64,000 nt of DNA. It comes from Bacillota bacterium (GTDB lineage: Bacteria > Bacillota > Clostridia > Lachnospirales > Lachnospiraceae). A program made the translations under genes and the position numbers. The stretch covers positions 85,919-149,918 of the forward strand of contig JAEYLX010000051.1 in the NCBI GenBank assembly GCA_023407575.1, read 5' to 3'. Of the stretch, positions 59,267-64,000 are shown piece by piece. Numbering within the stretch: position 1 is the first letter of the stretch; each line of letters starts with the position of its first letter. The notes beneath the pieces were generated by a model. It did not search any database, was not told the origin of the DNA, and was given only the letters and a program-made list of their open reading frames with translations.

Positions 59267-59920
59267 TTATTCTCCAAAGGCTGCTTTATAATCCTGAATA
59301 AATTTATCAATTCCAGCCGTTGTTAATGGATGTTTTGTACTTTGCTCAATAACACTATATGGGACTGTTGCAATATTAGCACCCGCTAATGCACACTCGG
59401 TCATATGCATTGGAGTACGAATGCTTGCAGCAATAATTTCTGATTTTATATCATGTATACTAAATATATCAGCGATTGTTCTAATTAACTCTGTACCGTT
59501 TTCGGATATATCATCTAAACGTCCAACAAAAGGTGATACAAATGTTGCTCCTGCTCTTGCAGCTAACAAAGCTTGATTAGCTGTAAAGATTAATGTAACA
59601 TTAGTCTTAATTCCTTCACTTGAAAGAATTTTGGTAGCTTTAAGACCTTCTAATGTCATTGGAATTTTAACTACCATATTAGGGTGAAGTTTTGCTATCT
59701 CTCTTCCCTCTTGTACCATATCTTCTGCCAATTCTGTTGTTGCTTTCACTTCACCGCTGATTGGACCATCTACAAGTGCAGCGATTTCTTTAATTACATC
59801 TTCTAATTTCTTTCCTTCTTTTGCTATTAGGGAAGGATTTGTTGTAACACCACATATAACTCCTAAATCACTTGCTTTCTTAATTTCAGCCACATTGGCT
59901 GTATCAATAAACAGCTTCAT
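59267..59920 (-). CDS. transaldolase (short TalC/MipB type)
   Basis: 217 residues from the ATG at 59920, which has TGGAGGTAGG upstream; an in-frame ATG 18 codons earlier has no site. MKLFIDTANVAEIKKA, GVTTNPSLIAKEG, VKIPMTLEGLKA with the Schiff-base lysine, and SPFVGRLDD. This is the short decameric group, which includes fructose-6-phosphate aldolases; which reaction it does is not settled by sequence, but the tkt neighbour favours transaldolase. Confidence 0.93.
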   Translation of the reverse strand: MKLFIDTANVAEIKKASDLGVICGVTTNPSLIAKEGKKLEDVIKEIAALVDGPISGEVKATTELAEDMVQEGREIAKLHPNMVVKIPMTLEGLKATKILSSEGIKTNVTLIFTANQALLAARAGATFVSPFVGRLDDISENGTELIRTIADIFSIHDIKSEIIAASIRTPMHMTECALAGANIATVPYSVIEQSTKHPLTTAGIDKFIQDYKAAFGE

Positions 59921-60125
59921 AAACCTACCTCCATTTGATAAAACACTATTCAAACTATAGTATAGAATGTCCACACAAGGGATTCTTAATCATTTGAATA
60001 TTTGTTCTTAATATTTAACTTGGTTTTACTCATATACTCCTAAATATACAATATATTAGCATATAATTCAATTATTAAATTAAATATTAACATTAAATAT
60101 TTCAATATATAGTTTATGAAAACAT

Positions 60126-62342
60126 TTAGTTAATTGCAAAATACGTTTCCTCAAACTGTTTCACAGGCATTGCTTTAGCAAAATAATGTCCTTGGATCAT
60201 ATCACAGCCAACCGTACATAGAAACTCTACTTGTTCCTCAGTTTCAATGCATTCTGCCACAACCATCATATGAAGATCTTTCGCCATGTTTATTGTATTT
60301 CGAATAACAGTAAGTCCACGTTCCACCTCATTTGTCATTCTAAACAGTTCACCATCTAGCTTAACAACATCAAGTGGTAAATCTTTTAAGGAATTTAAGG
60401 AGGAATATCCTGCTCCAAAGTCATCCATGGATATTAAGAATCCATGCTCTCTTAATTCTGTAACTGCCGCAATTAACCCTTGTTTGTTTTGTAAAAATGC
60501 ACTTTCAGTTAATTCTATCTCAATCAAATGATGTGGTACTTTATAATTATCTACAATTCCTTTAATTGTATCTACCATATGAGAATTCATAAAATGCATA
60601 CGAGAGATATTTACAGAAACAGGTAATGGCTCGTATCCTTTATCCAACCATTCTCTGATGATTTGGCATACTTTCGTTAGCATGTAGTAATCCAATTGAG
60701 TGATAAAACCATTTTTCTCAAAAACAGGAATAAAAAAACCTGGTGAAATTAACGAATTATCTTCTTTAAACCAACGTACCAATGCTTCAGCTCCAGATAA
60801 TGTACCCTCCTTTGCTGAGTACTTCGGTTGTAAGAATACATGAAATTCATCATTAAGTAAAGCATCATTCATAGATTTCTCAATATTTTCTTCTTCTAAT
60901 AGCTTAACTCTTGCTGTGTCATCAAAAAAAGCTATATTGCTTTCCGTACTGCCTTTAATATTATTCTTTGCAATACTTGCAAACTCCGCCATTCTATCAA
61001 TAGAGTCTAATTTATGAGTTATATAGTAGATACCAAAGAATATCTTGGTATCCTTCATATATCTAAGATGATGTAATCTTTCGTTTAAATTATAAATTCT
61101 ATGAATCAGCTCGTCCTCATTTATAAATGAAACAAAAATATAGAACTGATCCGCTGCATATCTAGTAAAAGGCTCACCTGAAATATTCCAGTCCTTTATG
61201 ACTTGATAGATATCCCCTAATACTTCATCTCCCTTATGATATCCGTAAGTATCATTTATAATCTTAAATCTATTTACATCGAAATTAATAATAGCATAAT
61301 TTTTCTTATTAAACTGTTTATTATTTAAAATTTTATTGACACTATCTCTAAACTTATACCAGTTATTTCCCCCAGTTACAGGATCTAAATATAGTGTTTT
61401 TATAACTTTACGATCTGACTTACGTTGAAAAACAATCATGACTGTAAATAATAAAACAGTCCCAGCTGTTATAAAAATCCACATCATATTAGTCAATCTT
61501 AAAATATCACCTGTTATTTTATTTATGGTGTTAACACTTCCAACAAGAACTGACCAGTTATTAATACCAATTAATTTTTCATTCCATATATATGTACTCT
61601 GATCTACACTTTTTTCAATAAAAAATTCACTAAGATCCATTGCTTTATACCTAGAGTTTTCATCACCAAGTTGAACACCATTTTCAATTATCTCATTGTA
61701 ATCGAAATGTTCCGGATTCATAGCTTGTGCATATGAAATTAACTCTTTACGTTCATTAACTAGATAAATGATGCGGTTCTCTTTAAGATCGTTTTGAAAA
61801 AGTACAGGATTATTCATCATTGCGTTAATTTTTGTAATTAAAACACCTTCAAATACACCATTATCCGAAATTGGAGCAGCAAATACTATTACTGGAGTAT
61901 TATCCGCTGAATAACTTATTTTATTAGATGCATTTATCATACCACTTTTTGCAGTTTTAAAGTAATCTTCTGCTTGTACATTAATTTCTTCCCCGGCAAT
62001 ATTATATCCTATACCATCCGCATTTACAATCGCAAGGTCTATAAATGACTTATCCTTAGCAATCAAAGGTAATAAGGTGGAAATATTCTCTTTCGTAAGC
62101 TGGCCCGTTTTCGTAATTAATTTAGCAGAAACTTGAATAGATTGATATTCATTTTCTATTTCTTGTTTTAGAATAACCGCAATATTTTCAGTTATAGAGT
62201 CATAAGATTCTAATTTAGCTTCATAGCTATACTTAGCCATCTTTTCAATATGAAACAGAACAAATATGTAAGCAACAAATATACTAAAAATTGCAAATAA
62301 TATCAGCGGTACGATTCTATTCTTTGGTATTTTAAACTTCAT
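60126..62342 (-). CDS. membrane GGDEF-EAL protein, probable c-di-GMP phosphodiesterase
   Basis: 738 residues. A membrane helix at 11-30, an outside Cache-like sensor (35-280), a second helix (about 285-305), a GGDEF domain (about 315-470) and an EAL domain (about 485-735). The GGDEF site reads RYAADQFYIF, so diguanylate cyclase activity is not expected. The EAL site is intact: GAEALVRW, VNIS, ELTES, DDFGAGYS, VKLDGELF, VVAECIET. So it should break down c-di-GMP in answer to an outside signal, perhaps to set motility against pili. Confidence 0.9.
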   Translation of the reverse strand: MKFKIPKNRIVPLILFAIFSIFVAYIFVLFHIEKMAKYSYEAKLESYDSITENIAVILKQEIENEYQSIQVSAKLITKTGQLTKENISTLLPLIAKDKSFIDLAIVNADGIGYNIAGEEINVQAEDYFKTAKSGMINASNKISYSADNTPVIVFAAPISDNGVFEGVLITKINAMMNNPVLFQNDLKENRIIYLVNERKELISYAQAMNPEHFDYNEIIENGVQLGDENSRYKAMDLSEFFIEKSVDQSTYIWNEKLIGINNWSVLVGSVNTINKITGDILRLTNMMWIFITAGTVLLFTVMIVFQRKSDRKVIKTLYLDPVTGGNNWYKFRDSVNKILNNKQFNKKNYAIINFDVNRFKIINDTYGYHKGDEVLGDIYQVIKDWNISGEPFTRYAADQFYIFVSFINEDELIHRIYNLNERLHHLRYMKDTKIFFGIYYITHKLDSIDRMAEFASIAKNNIKGSTESNIAFFDDTARVKLLEEENIEKSMNDALLNDEFHVFLQPKYSAKEGTLSGAEALVRWFKEDNSLISPGFFIPVFEKNGFITQLDYYMLTKVCQIIREWLDKGYEPLPVSVNISRMHFMNSHMVDTIKGIVDNYKVPHHLIEIELTESAFLQNKQGLIAAVTELREHGFLISMDDFGAGYSSLNSLKDLPLDVVKLDGELFRMTNEVERGLTVIRNTINMAKDLHMMVVAECIETEEQVEFLCTVGCDMIQGHYFAKAMPVKQFEETYFAIN

Positions 62343-62585
62343 TATGCTTCTCCTCGTAAGTAGTTCTTTCTTTTCAATACCTTAGCATTCATACATAATG
62401 TTTACTTAACAATATCATTTAATAATTATAAATCTACACTGATATATAATACACCACAACCTCCATACTTGTCAAAACATCTCCGCTTAATATTTAACAC
62501 CAATTTGTTACAGTTCAAAACCAAGTAAAAATGTTAAAACATATGTAAAAGTTTGCTTTCTAAAGATAGTTTTAATATTTTTCTG

Positions 62586-62636
62586 ACCAGAGTAATATAG
62601 CTCGAAAACATTAGGTTTTCGAGCCTGGTTCTGAAT
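62586..62636. repeat. dispersed repeat, copy C (perfect hairpin)
   Basis: GCTCGAAAAC-ATTAG-GTTTTCGAGC at 62600-62624 with an outer ACCAG/CTGGT pair. The right half, GGTTTTCGAGCCTGGTTCTG, is shared with the other strand of copy A. The rest of 62343-62874 is very AT-rich and holds no gene that I can see. Confidence 0.5.
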
Positions 62637-62874
62637 AGCTACAATATTTTTTTATGTTACTGATCTTATTCCTATATCCAATGCTATTTCTATTTATTAA
62701 TGTAGATATACTTATTTTATTACACACTCTTTATCCACACTTATATTAATTTTCTAGTATTTAATGCACATTGTTTTTATTGTATCCTTACTATCATTAA
62801 GCTACTCTGTTGTATTATAGGTTGTAACTCTATTATATAATTAGTGTTGTATACAGATACCTACTAAATTGCAT

Positions 62875-62899
62875 AAAAAAAAGACCATAATCGGTCTTT
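62875..62899 (-). terminator. terminator of the rRNA-tRNA operon
   Basis: AAAGACC-GATTAT-GGTCTTT followed by T-run (62882-62875) on the minus strand, 5 bases after tRNA-Lys. Confidence 0.9.
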
Positions 62900-62903
62900 A
62901 AAA

Positions 62904-62976
62904 TGAGACATCCGGGGCTCGAACCCGGGACACCATGATTAAAAGTCATGTGCTCTACCAACTGAGCTAATATCCC
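62904..62976 (-). tRNA. tRNA-Lys (anticodon TTT)
   Basis: 73 bases, starts GGGATATTAGCTCAG; anticodon loop CTTTTAA; T arm GGGTTCGAGCC. CCA is not encoded. Confidence 0.93.
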
Positions 62977-62994
62977 ATGCTATTCAAAGCAAAA

Positions 62995-63067
<73 letters not shown>

Positions 63068-63143
63068 AAGGTCTTTTTCGTCAACATAAAGCATATACCT
63101 TGCTACAGTTCAACGAAATTATTCGATTAGTACTGCATAAAAA

Positions 63144-63217
63144 TTGCGGGGACAGGATTTGAACCTATGACCTTCGGGTTATGAGCCCGACGAGCTTCCA
63201 GACTGCTCCACCCCGCG
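63144..63217 (-). tRNA. initiator tRNA-fMet (anticodon CAT)
   Basis: 74 bases, starts CGCGGGGTGGAGCAG; loop CTCATAA flanked by GGG/CCC; C1-A72 do not pair, the mark of the initiator. Confidence 0.94.
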
Positions 63218-63278
63218 ACATTATTTTTTGTTTAGATAATCTTATCCTTTATAACTATATATCTGGTTTTACAACCAA

Positions 63279-63360
63279 TGGGTGGGGAAGGATTCGAACC
63301 TTCGAAATCGTCGATAACAGATTTACAGTCTGCCCCCTTTGGCCGCTCGGGAACCCACCC
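63279..63360 (-). tRNA. tRNA-Tyr (anticodon GTA)
   Basis: 82 bases with a long variable arm; starts GGGTGGGTTCCCGAG; anticodon loop CTGTAAA. Confidence 0.93.
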
Positions 63361-63386
63361 ATAAAATCAACTATATTAAGTTGAAA

Positions 63387-63459
63387 AGCCGATGATCGGA
63401 CTCGAACCGATAACCTGCTGATTACAAGTCAGCTGCTCTGCCAATTGAGCCACATCGGC
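63387..63459 (-). tRNA. tRNA-Thr (anticodon TGT)
   Basis: 73 bases, starts GCCGATGTGGCTCAA; anticodon loop CTTGTAA; acceptor GCCGATG/CATCGGC. Confidence 0.94.
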
Positions 63460-63515
63460 ATGTGATGTGTAAAAACATTTATTTCTTAAATATAGACTTG
63501 GCAGTTCTATATTAG

Positions 63516-63588
63516 TGGGACCTATAGGGCTCGAACCTATGACCCTCTGCTTGTAAGGCAGATGCTCTCCCAGCTGAGCTAAGATCCC
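63516..63588 (-). tRNA. tRNA-Val (anticodon TAC)
   Basis: 73 bases, starts GGGATCTTAGCTCAG; anticodon loop CTTACAA. Confidence 0.94.
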
Positions 63589-63712
63589 ATGGGATTATTA
63601 TAACACATTTTTATTAAACATAACCGTAAAGTTAACTAATTTATTATAAATAAATTGCTATATTCTTTATTGAATTATATTTAATATAAGTCTTCTTAAT
63701 ATGAAAACTTAA

Positions 63713-63786
63713 CGACCCAGAAGGGACTCGAACCCTCGACCTCCGCCGTGACAGGGCGGCGCTCTAACCAACTGAGCCACTGGGCC
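63713..63786 (-). tRNA. tRNA-Asp (anticodon GTC)
   Basis: 74 bases, starts GGCCCAGTGGCTCAG; anticodon loop CTGTCAC; discriminator G. Confidence 0.94.
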
Positions 63787-63835
63787 AATGATACTACACA
63801 CGAAAATTCCATCCATTTTTAACTGTTAAACCTTA

Positions 63836-64000
63836 TTAGGTCAAGCCCTCGACCTATTAGTAACAATCAGCTGCATGTGTTACCACACTTCCACCTTTGT
63901 CCTATCTACCTTGTCGTCTTCAAGGGGTCTTACTAGCTTATGCTATGGGATATCTCATCTTGAGGGGGGCTTCACGCTTAGATGCCTTCAGCGTTTATCC
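63836..64000 (-). rRNA. 23S ribosomal RNA, 3' end (partial)
   Basis: The minus strand carries the conserved 23S end: AAGCGTGAAGCC, GATATCCCATAGC, ACTAATAGGTCGAGGGCTTG then ACC. The last bases pair with the 5' end of 23S in helix 1. It runs off the right edge. No 5S gene lies in the 50 bases before tRNA-Asp, nor between the later tRNAs. Confidence 0.93.

Overview
The window is a chromosomal segment of an AT-rich, low-G+C Gram-positive, endospore-forming and flagellated anaerobe, most like the Lachnospiraceae (Clostridium cluster XIVa, the Clostridium phytofermentans type). The evidence is the gene content: BofA next to a YaaL-like gene, flagellin with FliS, a Gram-positive Tad pilus operon with DUF5702 and DUF6382-type members, a T-box before metG, and strong AGGAGG ribosome sites. 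Species is inferred from family memory, not from a search.

Layout. 1-3.5 kb (minus): MoxR ATPase, DUF58 protein and the start of a transglutaminase-type membrane protein. 3.6-11.5 kb: housekeeping genes, namely mtnN, a TSCPD protein with murG, a HIT protein, a soluble histidine kinase, an FMN-reductase/SCP2 fusion, a rhomboid protease and glpK. 11.7-23.3 kb (minus): one long Tad (Flp) pilus operon from a single consensus promoter, running tadZ-tadA-tadB-tadC-flp-DUF5702-tadE-prepilin peptidase-tadE-DUF6382-FHA. Its last cistron pair looks like one gene split by a frameshift, and a wrecked toxin-antitoxin pair lies behind it.

23.4-29.2 kb: a divergent locus built round a FadR-type GntR regulator. 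A DUF5692 membrane protein and hypB lie on one side; gntR, a large multi-domain iron-sulfur/FAD oxidoreductase and hypA lie on the other. Near-identical TGGT...ACCA operators sit at two promoters. No hydrogenase structural gene is present. 29.2-36.7 kb: bofA, a DUF2508 gene, then a flagellar block (FliK-like DUF6240 protein, flagellin, fliS). It is followed by a tandem array of about nine 46-48 bp units, each able to fold into a hairpin whose bases covary on the fliS strand.

36.9-47.3 kb: a DUF885 lipoprotein, metG under a T-box, a DUF4846-CapA lipoprotein, a nuclease-fold candidate, an S1-domain protein, and a small alarmone synthetase paired with a coiled-coil membrane protein. 47.6-51.6 kb: a BmrB-like leader peptide and attenuator ahead of a heterodimeric ABC multidrug exporter. 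51.8-57 kb: an ABC/LytTR/DUF3021 operon with paired LytTR-like direct repeats at its promoter, and an OmpR-type two-component system. 57-62.3 kb: transketolase, transaldolase and a GGDEF-EAL protein. 62.9-64 kb (minus): the 3' end of 23S rRNA followed by seven tRNA genes (Asp, Val, Thr, Tyr, fMet, Phe, Lys) and a terminator, with no 5S gene visible between 23S and the tRNAs.

The best candidates for something undescribed are the hairpin array behind fliS and the GntR/DUF5692/flavoprotein/HypAB locus. The DUF6382/FHA frameshift and the inverted-repeat element inside the Tad operon come next.
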